A DNA stretch of 21,662 nucleotides from CAZHWT01 sp964536215 (GCA_964536215.1 CAZHWT010000023.1:1-21662), one strand, 5' to 3'; shown: positions 12,574 through 20,777, counted from the first letter of the stretch. The notes: generated by a model from the letters alone, not told the origin. Translations and numbers: made by a program.

Positions 12574-13785
12574 ATGCGTTATGTAGACGTTGGAACTGTT
12601 CACCACTCTCCTAGCCGACAATCTGACAAACGACGGACTAAGAAAAAGTCTTCGGGAATAGCTAAGCTGCTTAAGTTTGGTATTGGCGTAGCTATTTTGG
12701 GCGGACTGATTTTTGGTATTTATAGCTATTTGCCGCCCATTAAAGATTCTTTGGCCAGCGTTTTTTCTGGCTCATCGGCGGCTTTTTCGTGGATTGTGAC
12801 TGGTGGCAAAGATTTGCAGCAAGATGGTGGAAAGACAAATGTGTTGTTGTTGGGCATTGATAAACGGGCTGATGAAGAATATTCCTTGACTGGAGCAGAC
12901 GGCACGATTAATAAGAGTTGTTTTAGAACAGACACGATGATTGTGGCCTCGTATAACTACGACACGAAAAAGGTAACGATGCTGTCGCTGCCGCGCGATT
13001 TGTACGTGACAATTGATGGCTTTGGTGATTTTCCAACGCAGTCGACCAAGATAAACGGCGCGTATTGTTTTGGCGATATGTATGATTATCCTGGTGGGGG
13101 TGCGGCGCTGGTCAATAGGTTGGTGTCTGAGTATTTGGCTATTCCGATTCAGTATACAGCTCGGATTGACTTTGCTGGTTTTGAAAAGGCAGTCGATACG
13201 GTGGGCGGAATTGAGGTTAATGTAGAGCGGGCATTTGTGGATTATGAATACCCGATTGAGGGACGAGAGGATGCGTACCCGATTTCTTCACGTTACAAAA
13301 CTCTGAGGTTCGAGCCAGGTTTGCAGCATATGGATGGACAAACAGCCTTAGAATACGCCCGCAGTCGCCATGCGGCCGGAGTGGAAGGAACGGACTTTGC
13401 GCGTAGTCAGCGTCAACAGAAGGTAATTACAGCTTTTAAGGATAAAATATTCTCGACTAAAACTCTAACTAATCCGTCGACTTTGCTGGATATAGCGGCC
13501 TCTTTGGGCGAGAGCTTCTCGACTAATTTGCAGGCAGACGAAGCTTCGACGGCCTTTAAATTGGCCGAGGGTGTTCAAACCGAGATGATAAAGACGTATA
13601 GCTTAGACGATCGGAGTGATCCGGGCGGTCTGCTCTACTCGCCGCCAATGGCCCAATATGGTGGCGCCTATGTCTTGGTCCCCAAGAGCGGGTCGTTTGA
13701 TGAAATACGAGAGTTTGTGCAGCAGATATTTAGTGATGAAGGATACCCTGAAGCTAGTGAGAGTGCCACACCATTGACCGAGTAA
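12574..13785 (+). CDS. LytR-CpsA-Psr (LCP) family cell-wall ligase
   Basis: LCP proteins transfer glycopolymers from lipid carriers to peptidoglycan outside the membrane. The protein has 403 aa: a basic cytosolic N-terminus (1-31), one membrane helix (about 33-52), then the LCP domain from about residue 88. Signature parts are NVLLLGIDKRA, CFRTDTMIVASYN (R118, D120), VTMLSLPRDLYV (R141, D142), TKINGAYCFG, FEKAVDTVGGIEVNV, and LQHMDGQTALEYARSRH with FARSQRQQKV. These Arg and Asp residues bind the pyrophosphate and metal. It has its own promoter and SD. It fits with galU (sugar nucleotide supply) and murJ nearby in cell-envelope assembly. Confidence 0.93.
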   Translation: MRYVDVGTVHHSPSRQSDKRRTKKKSSGIAKLLKFGIGVAILGGLIFGIYSYLPPIKDSLASVFSGSSAAFSWIVTGGKDLQQDGGKTNVLLLGIDKRADEEYSLTGADGTINKSCFRTDTMIVASYNYDTKKVTMLSLPRDLYVTIDGFGDFPTQSTKINGAYCFGDMYDYPGGGAALVNRLVSEYLAIPIQYTARIDFAGFEKAVDTVGGIEVNVERAFVDYEYPIEGREDAYPISSRYKTLRFEPGLQHMDGQTALEYARSRHAAGVEGTDFARSQRQQKVITAFKDKIFSTKTLTNPSTLLDIAASLGESFSTNLQADEASTAFKLAEGVQTEMIKTYSLDDRSDPGGLLYSPPMAQYGGAYVLVPKSGSFDEIREFVQQIFSDEGYPEASESATPLTE

Positions 13786-13824
13786 AGCATATTATTCGTA
13801 GCACAGACTGGTGGTTGGAAGTCT

Positions 13825-13934
13825 GAAATACCTAAATTAGAAATACGAAACAAATCAGAAATTTAAAATAACCACATTTTTTATGTTTAAGTTTCAAATT
13901 TGTTTCGTATTTTGAGTTTCCAGTTTCTAATTTT
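13825..13934. repeat. Inverted-repeat element of heptads between the LCP gene and holA
   Basis: A 15-bp perfect inverted repeat pairs 13841-13855 (AAATACGAAACAAAT) with 13898-13912. Outer AAATTAGAAA/TTTCTAATTT also pairs. In-phase heptads TTGTTTC, GTATTTT, GAGTTTC, CAGTTTC, TAATTTT cover 13900-13934 and reach into the holA stop codon. The core ATACGAAACAAA is shared with 11665-11762. It lies between convergent genes. Confidence 0.85.
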
Positions 13935-14847
13935 ATTTCTCAAGTGATTCTATAATCCATAGCTCTACGCCGAACTGGGGATCGATTTGGCTGGATTTGA
14001 TCTGGGTGTCAAGGTGGTAAAGAGTATGCAGAGCCTGTTGTAATTGGGCTGGTTGCCATTTGGGTAGCCAGCCTTTTAGTTTGGTGGCGATGAATGGCGC
14101 GATGCTAAGCTGATTGGCCCAGTTGGAGGCAGGGATGGAGTCTTGCTGGGCCAGATGGGCTGTGTAGAGAAGACGAGCTTGCCGTTCGAGCATGGTGATG
14201 GCGGCTAGAGGGTGGACTTGCTGGCCCCAGAGTTGTTGGAGTTGCTGCAGTGTCTTGGCTGTTTGTCTAGTCGCCCAGGCGTCGGTCAGGCCGAACATAG
14301 TACTTTCGGTGCCGATAGGCGGTATTTGACTGAGTTGGTCGGCGGTGAGGGAGGGGTTGTCTTGCCAGGATATGCGCTGCAGTTCGGTAAGCAGAGCGAA
14401 TTTATTGTTGTTAAAGTGGAGGGCGAGTTGGGGGGCTAGTCGACGATCTATGGCGACGCCGAGGTCGGCGGCTTGCTTTTGCAGCCAGGTGACGACTTGG
14501 GCAGTGGTGGGGGCGGGAAACTGCTCGGTTTTAGCAGATGGCATGATAGTGGTTAATGGGTGCTTGGCGGTCGGCTTGTCGTCCAGCGGGATGATAATGG
14601 TTTGGCTGGTCTGGAGGTTGGCTGAGAGATGATTCGTAAAGCGTTTGGCGTCGGCGGTGTTAAGCTTGAGCGTGTTATCGATAATGACGGCTGGGGCTTG
14701 GCCGAATAGGTCGGCTTGGCCGATGGATTCGATGCTGGTTGTGAGCTGCTCGGTGGCGTCCAGACGGATTTTGGGCTGATTGGTAGTTAGTTGGGTAAGG
14801 CGGTGTTGTTTGGCAAACGTATCAGGGCCAATGAGGAGATGAAGCAT
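13933..14847 (-). CDS. holA: DNA polymerase III delta subunit
   Basis: Opens and loads the beta clamp as part of the clamp loader. The 304-aa protein begins MLHLLIGPDTFAKQHRL (the usual LLxGxDxF start) and has the divergent AAA-like first domain: QADLFGQAPAVIID and SQTIIIPLDD. The helical lid (VVTWLQKQAADLGVAID, LLTELQRISW) and collar (MFGLTDAWATRQTAKTLQQL, then HPLAAITMLERQARLLYTA) follow. It ends HTLYHLDTQIKSSQIDPQFGVELWI, a typical holA end. It lies 37 nt after murJ, so it is probably in the same transcript. Confidence 0.87.
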   Translation of the reverse strand: MLHLLIGPDTFAKQHRLTQLTTNQPKIRLDATEQLTTSIESIGQADLFGQAPAVIIDNTLKLNTADAKRFTNHLSANLQTSQTIIIPLDDKPTAKHPLTTIMPSAKTEQFPAPTTAQVVTWLQKQAADLGVAIDRRLAPQLALHFNNNKFALLTELQRISWQDNPSLTADQLSQIPPIGTESTMFGLTDAWATRQTAKTLQQLQQLWGQQVHPLAAITMLERQARLLYTAHLAQQDSIPASNWANQLSIAPFIATKLKGWLPKWQPAQLQQALHTLYHLDTQIKSSQIDPQFGVELWIIESLEK

Positions 14848-14884
14848 GGGAAATATTGGAATAAAGTTAGCCGTAAGCCTATGC

Positions 14885-16585
14885 TTATGAATCGCTGGTC
14901 ATTTCTCCGGAGAAGCCTTGCTGGTAAGCGGCTGGCATTTTGACTAAGGCAGCTCGCCAGGAGCGTAGCTTGTGGGCTAGGCGGATAAACATTACGATCT
15001 CCTCGCTGCCCAGTAGCCATGACACTAACAGGTATAAGCTCAAGCCAAACCAGCTAACTAACGCAGATAATAAAATTAGGTTTAATGTAGTGGCTGTGTC
15101 CAAGAATAAGGCTTCGATTGGCTTAATTGGCAAGTAGACCGCCACGGCCATAATTGCGCCTGACAGCAAGATTCTAAAGGCGGGTAGCACCAAGTTGGAC
15201 CAGTTAAACCCACCTAATCGCTTGCTCATTAGGTACATTAGTACACCTAGCGTTACAAACGATCCTAAGGTCATACCAATCCCCAGTCCTCGCATGCCCA
15301 AAGATGGGAGCGTTACGACGCTAATAAATACGCTTACAATTACTCCGGCTGCCCCTGCAGCTACGGGCGAGACCGAATCTTTGAGGGCATAAAATCCGCG
15401 TACCCACAAATGAATACTTGATTGAGCAATGAGCATAGGGGTGAATACGAGCAAGACTTGGGCGGCCACTAATGTTCTGGTCCAATCTGGGAAGTTAAGG
15501 ATAACCCGGACTGCGGGTAGCTTTAAGACGGTTAATAGTACGACTACGGGTACAATTAAGTATAAAATTTGGTGAAAGGTTGTTAATAGGGTGGTTCTAA
15601 ACACATCTTTATTCTCGACGGCTTCTTTGGATAAGGTGGGGAAAGCGGCTTGAGCAATGGATACGCCAAAAAAGGAAATTGGAAAGGTTACTAAGCTAAA
15701 CACTTGGCCAAACAGAAACGGAGAGCCGGTTCCCAAGGTTGATACCAGCATTTTTGAAACCAAGGACTCTAACTGGTCGATTGATAAGCCAATGGTCCGA
15801 GGCACCATTAGTTTACCCACTTTTCTCACCACAGCATCCTTCCATCGCCAGGTTGGTTGGTAACGGAAGCCTAGATGCCAAGCTAGTGGAATTTGGATAG
15901 CGAGATGGAGCAATGAACCAAACAGGACGCCATAAGCTAGCCACCAAATGCCAAAATCCGGCACCCAGGCTCCGGCCCAGGCACTGTCCTGAATAACAAA
16001 CAGCCATATGCCGACAATGGCGCCGAGATTGTATAGGATTGGAGCAATGGCGGGGATAAAGAAGCGATGATGGACTTGTAGGCTGCCTGATAGAAAAGCG
16101 CTTACGCCTAGCAGTATGGGCGAAACCATCATTAGTCTGGTTAAGTTGGCAGTAAGCGCTAGCTTGTCGGGTTCAAAGCCTGGTGCTACAAAGTAATGCA
16201 CAAATGGTTCGGCGGCGATGAATAGCACTACTGCCACTACGGCAAAAATGACGATAGCAATGTTTATTAGGTTAACTGCTAATTTCCAAGCCGATTCATC
16301 TTGTTTGCGGGCCATCATTTCGCCGAATACTGGGATAAAGGCCGCATTTAGAGCACCGGCTATCACCATTTGAAAAATGAGGTCGGGTAAGGCAAAGGCC
16401 ATTTTGTAGGCATCCAGTAGGTCGCGGTTAGTCACTACGTCCAGGCTGGACAATAAGTGTAGCTTATATAAGCCGAGAGCAGCGCTGCCGACAGTTAATA
16501 CCATCATTACCCCCGCCGCAGACAAAATTGTCGTCTGGCGTTGGAACATCAAGTTTGTGCCATTTTTAATCCATTTGGAGACCAT
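14885..16585 (-). CDS. murJ: Lipid II flippase MurJ
   Basis: Moves the peptidoglycan precursor lipid II across the cytoplasmic membrane. The 566-aa protein has about 14 hydrophobic helices and the MATE/MOP fold. Family motifs include AYKMAFALPDLIFQMVIAGALNAAFIPVFGE, RLMMVSPILLGVSAFLSGSLQ, FSLVTFPISFFGVSIAQAAFPTLSKEA and RGFYALKDSVSPV. The C-terminal tail after about 535 is basic and cytoplasmic. A -10 TATAAT (16633-16628 on the minus strand) would give a 36-nt leader without an SD. It heads a probable murJ-holA operon. Confidence 0.93.
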   Translation of the reverse strand: MVSKWIKNGTNLMFQRQTTILSAAGVMMVLTVGSAALGLYKLHLLSSLDVVTNRDLLDAYKMAFALPDLIFQMVIAGALNAAFIPVFGEMMARKQDESAWKLAVNLINIAIVIFAVVAVVLFIAAEPFVHYFVAPGFEPDKLALTANLTRLMMVSPILLGVSAFLSGSLQVHHRFFIPAIAPILYNLGAIVGIWLFVIQDSAWAGAWVPDFGIWWLAYGVLFGSLLHLAIQIPLAWHLGFRYQPTWRWKDAVVRKVGKLMVPRTIGLSIDQLESLVSKMLVSTLGTGSPFLFGQVFSLVTFPISFFGVSIAQAAFPTLSKEAVENKDVFRTTLLTTFHQILYLIVPVVVLLTVLKLPAVRVILNFPDWTRTLVAAQVLLVFTPMLIAQSSIHLWVRGFYALKDSVSPVAAGAAGVIVSVFISVVTLPSLGMRGLGIGMTLGSFVTLGVLMYLMSKRLGGFNWSNLVLPAFRILLSGAIMAVAVYLPIKPIEALFLDTATTLNLILLSALVSWFGLSLYLLVSWLLGSEEIVMFIRLAHKLRSWRAALVKMPAAYQQGFSGEMTSDS

Positions 16586-16627
16586 AACAAATCGGGCGTC
16601 ACAATAGCGAAACTACCCTGCCGCACT

Positions 16628-16633
16628 ATTATA
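16628..16633 (-). promoter_or_regulatory. -10 box upstream of murJ
   Basis: A perfect TATAAT on the minus strand, 42 nt before ATG 16585; no convincing -35. Confidence 0.5.
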
Positions 16634-16729
16634 CCGGAAATTGCGCTCAAAAAAAGCGCCTATTCGGTTCATGTTTATCTATCAATAGTACTATACAATA
16701 GGTTAGCAAGGGTTGGCAGGTTATTAGTT

Positions 16730-16873
16730 TACTCGTCTATTTGTTATTCGCATAACTACTCACTACTCACTACTTACCACTTACTACTCACCTAGGTATC
16801 CTTGGGATCCTAGGGGTCCGGGGGGGAAATGGTGTATTGGGTGTATTGGGGATATTGGGTATATTGGGTATTA
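16730..16873 (-). repeat. Dispersed composite repeat, copy 3 (reverse orientation)
   Basis: On the plus strand it holds TATTTGTTATTCGCATA, five in-phase ACTACTC-type heptads (16755-16789), CCTAGGTATCC, CCTAGGGG, GGGGAAATGG, then GTGTATTGGG-type units. This is the exact block order of copies 1 and 2 in reverse. It fills most of the 469-nt stretch 16586-17054 between the divergent murJ and rpsT genes. Confidence 0.85.
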
Positions 16874-16940
16874 TCTTTCTCTTGATATCCAGCTAAGCTC
16901 AGCTTGGCGGAGTCAGCAGACTGTTACTTATTTGTAGCCT

Positions 16941-16970
16941 TTGACTTTTACCCTTGCCCTGTGATATAGT
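16941..16970 (+). promoter_or_regulatory. Promoter of rpsT
   Basis: TTGACT, 18 nt, TATAGT with an extended TG-A before the -10. The -35 lies in a heptad run: TTTGTAG, CCTTTGA, CTTTTAC, CCTTGCC (16931-16958). Confidence 0.65.
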
Positions 16971-17000
16971 CTCACCGTCCCAAAGGACAAAGAATTATTT

Positions 17001-17030
17001 GACGAATACGTATTATTTGTATTCGGCGTC
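17001..17030 (+). promoter_or_regulatory. Hairpin in the rpsT leader
   Basis: GACGAATAC pairs with GTATTCGGCGTC, with a GG bulge, in the roughly 77-nt 5' leader; no SD is seen before ATG 17055. It could be a ribosomal-protein autoregulatory site, but that is inferred. Confidence 0.45.
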
Positions 17031-17054
17031 TTAAACGTTAGAACTAAAACTGTT

Positions 17055-17420
17055 ATGCCATTAATTAAATCTGCTAAGAAGCGTGTTCGGGTGTCGAGCC
17101 GCAAATCAACTGTTAATCAACTGCAACGCGTCGGTGCTAAGACGGCTACTCGTTTAGCTACTAATGCTGTGGCCGGCAATCAGGCTGATGCAACTACGTT
17201 GTTTAAGGTGGCTGTGTCTCGGTTGGACCGGGCGACTCAAAAAGGTGTGATTCACAAAAACAAAGCAGCTCGTCTCAAGAGCCGGTTGGCGGCTAAGCTT
17301 AAGGCGGCCAATATTCCAGCTGTTTCAGCTGAGCCTAAGCCAAAAGCGGCCAAAGCAGCGGCTAAGCCTAAGCCAGCAGCCAAGAAAGCTCCGGCTAAGA
17401 AGCCAACGGCTAAGAAATAG
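17055..17420 (+). CDS. rpsT: Ribosomal protein bS20 with Lys/Ala/Pro-rich tail
   Basis: Binds 16S rRNA in the small subunit. The N-terminal part (1-86) matches bS20: MPLIKSAKKRVRVSSRKSTVN, then FKVAVSRLDRATQKGVIHKNKAARLKSRLAAKL. From about residue 92 a tail of Lys, Ala and Pro (KPKAAKAAAKPKP, KKAPAKKPTAKK) makes the protein 121 aa instead of the usual 85-90. Such tails resemble histone H1-like peptides and are likely disordered and RNA-binding. A good terminator follows. The gene is transcribed alone. Confidence 0.93.
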   Translation: MPLIKSAKKRVRVSSRKSTVNQLQRVGAKTATRLATNAVAGNQADATTLFKVAVSRLDRATQKGVIHKNKAARLKSRLAAKLKAANIPAVSAEPKPKAAKAAAKPKPAAKKAPAKKPTAKK

Positions 17421-17444
17421 TCCTATTTAAATTAACGATTTTGC

Positions 17445-17472
17445 AAGAGGCCATCTGTGTGGCCTCTTTTTT
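17445..17472 (+). terminator. Intrinsic terminator of rpsT
   Basis: AAGAGGCCA pairs with TGGCCTCTT (6-nt loop), then TTTT. The rest of 17473-17577 shows only short T/A-rich repeats such as AGGTTGA. Confidence 0.9.
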
Positions 17473-17577
17473 ATGGTGAAGATTTTTAGAACCTGAGGAG
17501 GGGTAAGGTTGAAGGAATAGGCGTATTGGGGAGAGAGGACCGTCTATTACTTACTATTACTACTTAGAATTGGATTC

Positions 17578-18792
17578 TTATTTAAATGTGGCTGTTCCAG
17601 TAGGGAAGGTGCTGATGTCTAGGGTTAGCGGGTAGTCTTTGTGGGCTTTGGCGTCCTGGGGGATGTCGGCTTTGAGGGGTTGGAGGTAGAACGGATTGTC
17701 TCCAGTAGGGTCTTGGCCATCCTGGTCTGGCTCTAGGGAGATGACGACTTTCCATTCGCCAGTAGCTAGGCTGGTGGGGAAGTCTAGGCCTAGCTGGCCG
17801 GGAGCTTTTTGCAGGAAGTCTTCGCCGGGGACGTTAGGAGTGCGGTCGGGGTTGGGAGTGAACTTGTTGAATTCGTCGGCTTTGTCGGCTTGGGAGAAGC
17901 GACCGACTTCGACAGCTACATCTTTGTACACAACTTGACCTTCGTATTTCCACCCGGCGGGGGCGTTGGGAAGGGTAAGGCTGGGAGCACCAAGATTGTC
18001 CCCATCGGCCTTGGCGAACCAGATTCCAGAGGTAGGATCCGTATCTGAATCGGTGGGGGTGGCGAGGGTGAAGCTCCCACTAGCTTGAGATAGGTCAATT
18101 GCCTTGAAGGCTAGTTTGGCCTGGCCTTGATCGTCTATGGTGCCGGTTAAGATAACCGTTGTGGATGGTGTGACTGCAAGTACATCACCCGCTTCAATCG
18201 TAATAAATATATTGTCATTAGCAGCGTAGGTAGTGGTGGGGTTAAATGGCGAGCCGTCCATGTTTTGAATAGATTGGCCAGATGGTTTAAAAGCACCTAA
18301 AGAAATATCTTGATCCTGATGGTGAATCCAAGCTTGATAATGTCCTTGGCTTAGCTCTGGGAGCGAGAGGTTGAGTGAAAGGGTTTTGGTCTGGTTGATT
18401 TCGGCTCCGAGAGTTGAAGGGTTAGTGGATGGGGTTGGCGTAATATTGGCTGCGGTTTGACCCCCTAGGCCGTCAAGAGAATAGACGTTTTGATTGAAAT
18501 GGAACCAGGTTGCGGCCAAGCCAATGAGAATGGCGATGGCCATGATGGATGCGGCAGCGGTTCGCCCAGGATGAGAGGCTGGGGGTAATGCGCCTAGGTC
18601 GATGTCTTCGACCTCTAGTTGGTGAGGCGGTTTGATGGTACCTAGTCCGGCCGTGGTAGATTGTTTGTCCTTATGAGGTTGCGAAGCGTGGCTCTTTTGC
18701 CGGTGAGGCAAGTGAGGTAGGGCGGTCGATTTGGGGCTATCTGGTGATTGATCGGTTGGATCAAAAGATGAAGAGTGCTGTTGGTCTGCCAT
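17578..18792 (-). CDS. Membrane-anchored protein with RskA-like extracytoplasmic domain
   Basis: The 404-aa protein starts at ATG 18792, 9 nt after a perfect TATAAT on the minus strand and without an SD. Residues 1-75 are polar, rich in His, Pro, Ser and Gln, and likely cytosolic and disordered. A membrane helix lies at about 79-97. Then comes a Thr/Pro/Asn linker and two beta-rich domains. The first (about 130-235) has the pattern LPELSQGHYQAWIHHQDQDISLGAF, resembling the anti-sigma-K (RskA) C-terminal domain. The second (about 250-404) has WKYEGQVVYKDVAVEVGRFSQADKADEF and WKVVISLEPD. No sigma-factor gene is nearby, so a regulatory role is unproven. It is divergent from lepA. Confidence 0.7.
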   Translation of the reverse strand: MADQQHSSSFDPTDQSPDSPKSTALPHLPHRQKSHASQPHKDKQSTTAGLGTIKPPHQLEVEDIDLGALPPASHPGRTAAASIMAIAILIGLAATWFHFNQNVYSLDGLGGQTAANITPTPSTNPSTLGAEINQTKTLSLNLSLPELSQGHYQAWIHHQDQDISLGAFKPSGQSIQNMDGSPFNPTTTYAANDNIFITIEAGDVLAVTPSTTVILTGTIDDQGQAKLAFKAIDLSQASGSFTLATPTDSDTDPTSGIWFAKADGDNLGAPSLTLPNAPAGWKYEGQVVYKDVAVEVGRFSQADKADEFNKFTPNPDRTPNVPGEDFLQKAPGQLGLDFPTSLATGEWKVVISLEPDQDGQDPTGDNPFYLQPLKADIPQDAKAHKDYPLTLDISTFPTGTATFK

Positions 18793-18801
18793 AGCGAACT
18801 T

Positions 18802-18807
18802 ATTATA
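18802..18807 (-). promoter_or_regulatory. -10 box of the RskA-like gene
   Basis: Perfect TATAAT on the minus strand, 9 nt before the ATG; predicted to be leaderless or nearly so. Confidence 0.6.
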
Positions 18808-18849
18808 CCGTATGAGAGAAAGGGATGGCTACTGGTTGTGGCGGGGTTC

Positions 18850-18858
18850 TGGTACAAT
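18850..18858 (+). promoter_or_regulatory. Extended -10 promoter of lepA
   Basis: TG-G-TACAAT; transcription would begin near 18865, so the inverted repeat at 18868-18937 would be the first part of the lepA mRNA. Confidence 0.5.
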
Positions 18859-18867
18859 ACGCCAATA

Positions 18868-18937
18868 AATAGCGTCCAGTTGCAAGCGTCCAGAAGATGT
18901 GCCGTTTATAACTGGACGCTGGAAACTGGACGCTATT
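18868..18937 (+). repeat. GCGTCCAG inverted-repeat element in the lepA leader
   Basis: Outer arms of 27 nt pair with three mismatches (AATAGCGTCCAGTT on the left). It is built of in-phase units: AGCGTCC, AGTTGCA, AGCGTCC, AGAAGAT on the left and ATAACTG, GACGCTG, GAAACTG, GACGCTA on the right. The right 53 nt (18885-18937) match 19144-19196 inside lepA at 45 of 53 positions without gaps. It ends 7 nt before the lepA ATG, which has no SD. Confidence 0.9.
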
Positions 18938-18944
18938 AACATTT

Positions 18945-20777
18945 ATGTCTAACATTCGAAATTTTTGTATTATTGCGCATATTGATCACGGTAAGTCTAC
19001 TTTGGCGGACCGAATGCTGGAAATGACCGGAACGGTGGCATCTAGGCAGATGAAGGAGCAGTTTTTGGATAAGCTGGCTCTGGAACGAGAGCGGGGCATT
19101 ACGATTAAGCTGCAGGCGGTGAGGATGCTGTGGCACCCGGCACAGCGTCCAGAAGGTGTGGAGTTTGAAACTGGACGCTTGAAACTGGACGCCGTTGAAA
19201 ATGAGTACATTTTCAACCTTATTGATACTCCGGGGCATGTGGATTTTGCTTATGAAGTGTCGCGGTCGTTGGCGGCTTGTGAAGGAGCGTTGTTGCTGGT
19301 GGATGCGACGCAGGGAATTGAGGCGCAGACGATTGCTAACTTTTATAAGGCGCTGGATCATAATTTGACCATTATTCCGGTGGTGAATAAGATTGATTTG
19401 CCAAATGCGGAGCCGGAGCGGCGAGCCAAGGAGATTAGCGATACGCTGGGGTTTAGGGAAGATGAGGTTATATTTACTTCGGGCAAAAGCGGCCAGGGGG
19501 TGGAAGCGTTATTTGCGGCGATTGTAGAGCGGATTCCGGCACCGGAGCAACGGGTTGATGAGCCGTTGCAGGCCCTGGTGTTTGATTCGCAGTTTGATCC
19601 TCACCAAGGGGTAATGGCTTTTGTGCGGGTGAAGAAGGGTGAAGTGAGGCGGGAAAAGTTGCGCTTGATAGCTTCTGAAGGCGAATTTATGCCGCTGGCG
19701 GTGGGATATAACGGCAGTGGGCTGGAACCACAGGAACGGTTGGTAGCGGGGGAAGTTGGCTATGTGGCGACTGGCTTGAAAGATATTAATCAGGTCCACG
19801 TGGGAGACACGTTGACCTCGGTAGCTCGACCAGCCGCGGCACCATTGCCGGGGTATGAGCCGGTAAAGCCCATGGTGTTTGCCGGGTTGTATCCGGTTAA
19901 TTCTGATGATTATGTGGAGTTTCGGGATAGCCTGGAGGAGTTGGCGCTTAATGATGCGGCGTTGATGTTTAGTCCGGAGACTTCGGCGGCTTTGGGATTT
20001 GGCTTTCGAGTAGGCTTTTTGGGCATGTTGCATTTAGAAGTGACTGAGGAGCGACTGTCTGATGAGTTTAATCTGGATTTAGTGGCTACGGCGCCATCGG
20101 TTGAATATGAGGTGGATAAGACGAACGGTGAATCGTTGTTAATCCGGGCGGCAGCCGATTTGCCCGATCCAGGGTCAATTCAGGAGATTAGGGAGCCGTG
20201 GGTAAAAGCGGAGTTGATTGGGCCAAAGGCGTACCTAGGTCAGTTGATTGAGCTGTGCGAGAGACACCGGGGTATTATGATTACGACCGAGTTTATGGAA
20301 GATCGGGCTTGGTTAATGTATGAGCTGCCGCTGGCGGAGATAATTTTTAATTTTTATGACGAGTTAAAGTCGGTGTCGCAGGGGTATGTGTCGCTTGATT
20401 ATACGGTGATTGGGTATCGGCCGGTGGAGGCGGTTAAGCTGGATGTGTTGGTCAATGGGGAGCAGGTGGATGCGTTGGCTCAGCTGGTAGTGCGCAGTCA
20501 GGCGGAGCGAATTGGCCGAGAGGTGGTGGCGGTGCTTAAGGATGTAATTCCGCGACAGAATTTTAAGGTGCCCCTACAGGCGGCGATTGGTGGACGAATT
20601 GTGGCCCGAGAAGATATTGCGGCCTTCCGCAAGGATGTGACGGCTAAGCTGTATGGTGGCGATGTGACGCGAAAAAATAAACTGCTGGATAAACAGAAAA
20701 AAGGTAAGAAGCGGATGAAGATGTTTGGCAAAGTGGAGATTCCGCAGGAGGCATTTTTGGCGGTGCTGAAGAGGTAA
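18945..20777 (+). CDS. lepA: Translation factor LepA (EF4)
   Basis: A ribosome-associated GTPase that acts in initiation, elongation or assembly. The 610-aa protein begins MSNIRNFCIIAHIDHGKST with the P-loop AHIDHGKS (11-18), ERERGITIK (switch I), DTPGHVDF (94-101) and NKID. The C-terminal signature is YGGDVTRKNKLLDKQKKGKKRMK, ending PQEAFLAVLKR. Residues about 62-90 (between GITIKLQAVRM and NLIDTPG) are about 17 residues longer than in E. coli LepA. That stretch is encoded by the repeat element that also forms the leader, inserted in frame. The other motifs are intact, so the enzyme should be active. Confidence 0.97.
   Translation: MSNIRNFCIIAHIDHGKSTLADRMLEMTGTVASRQMKEQFLDKLALERERGITIKLQAVRMLWHPAQRPEGVEFETGRLKLDAVENEYIFNLIDTPGHVDFAYEVSRSLAACEGALLLVDATQGIEAQTIANFYKALDHNLTIIPVVNKIDLPNAEPERRAKEISDTLGFREDEVIFTSGKSGQGVEALFAAIVERIPAPEQRVDEPLQALVFDSQFDPHQGVMAFVRVKKGEVRREKLRLIASEGEFMPLAVGYNGSGLEPQERLVAGEVGYVATGLKDINQVHVGDTLTSVARPAAAPLPGYEPVKPMVFAGLYPVNSDDYVEFRDSLEELALNDAALMFSPETSAALGFGFRVGFLGMLHLEVTEERLSDEFNLDLVATAPSVEYEVDKTNGESLLIRAAADLPDPGSIQEIREPWVKAELIGPKAYLGQLIELCERHRGIMITTEFMEDRAWLMYELPLAEIIFNFYDELKSVSQGYVSLDYTVIGYRPVEAVKLDVLVNGEQVDALAQLVVRSQAERIGREVVAVLKDVIPRQNFKVPLQAAIGGRIVAREDIAAFRKDVTAKLYGGDVTRKNKLLDKQKKGKKRMKMFGKVEIPQEAFLAVLKR
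19144..19196 (+). repeat. Copy of the lepA-leader palindrome inside lepA
   Basis: Matches 18885-18937 without gaps at 45 of 53 positions. It holds one AGCGTCCAGA unit and two CTGGACGC units spaced 14 nt apart. It encodes about residues 67-84 (AQRPEGVEFETGRLKLDA). The left outer arm of the intergenic copy is absent. Confidence 0.9.

Noticed and set aside
16541..16795. 84-codon plus-strand frame between murJ and rpsT
   Set aside because: It runs through the murJ start, its promoter and the composite repeat; no SD or promoter supports it.
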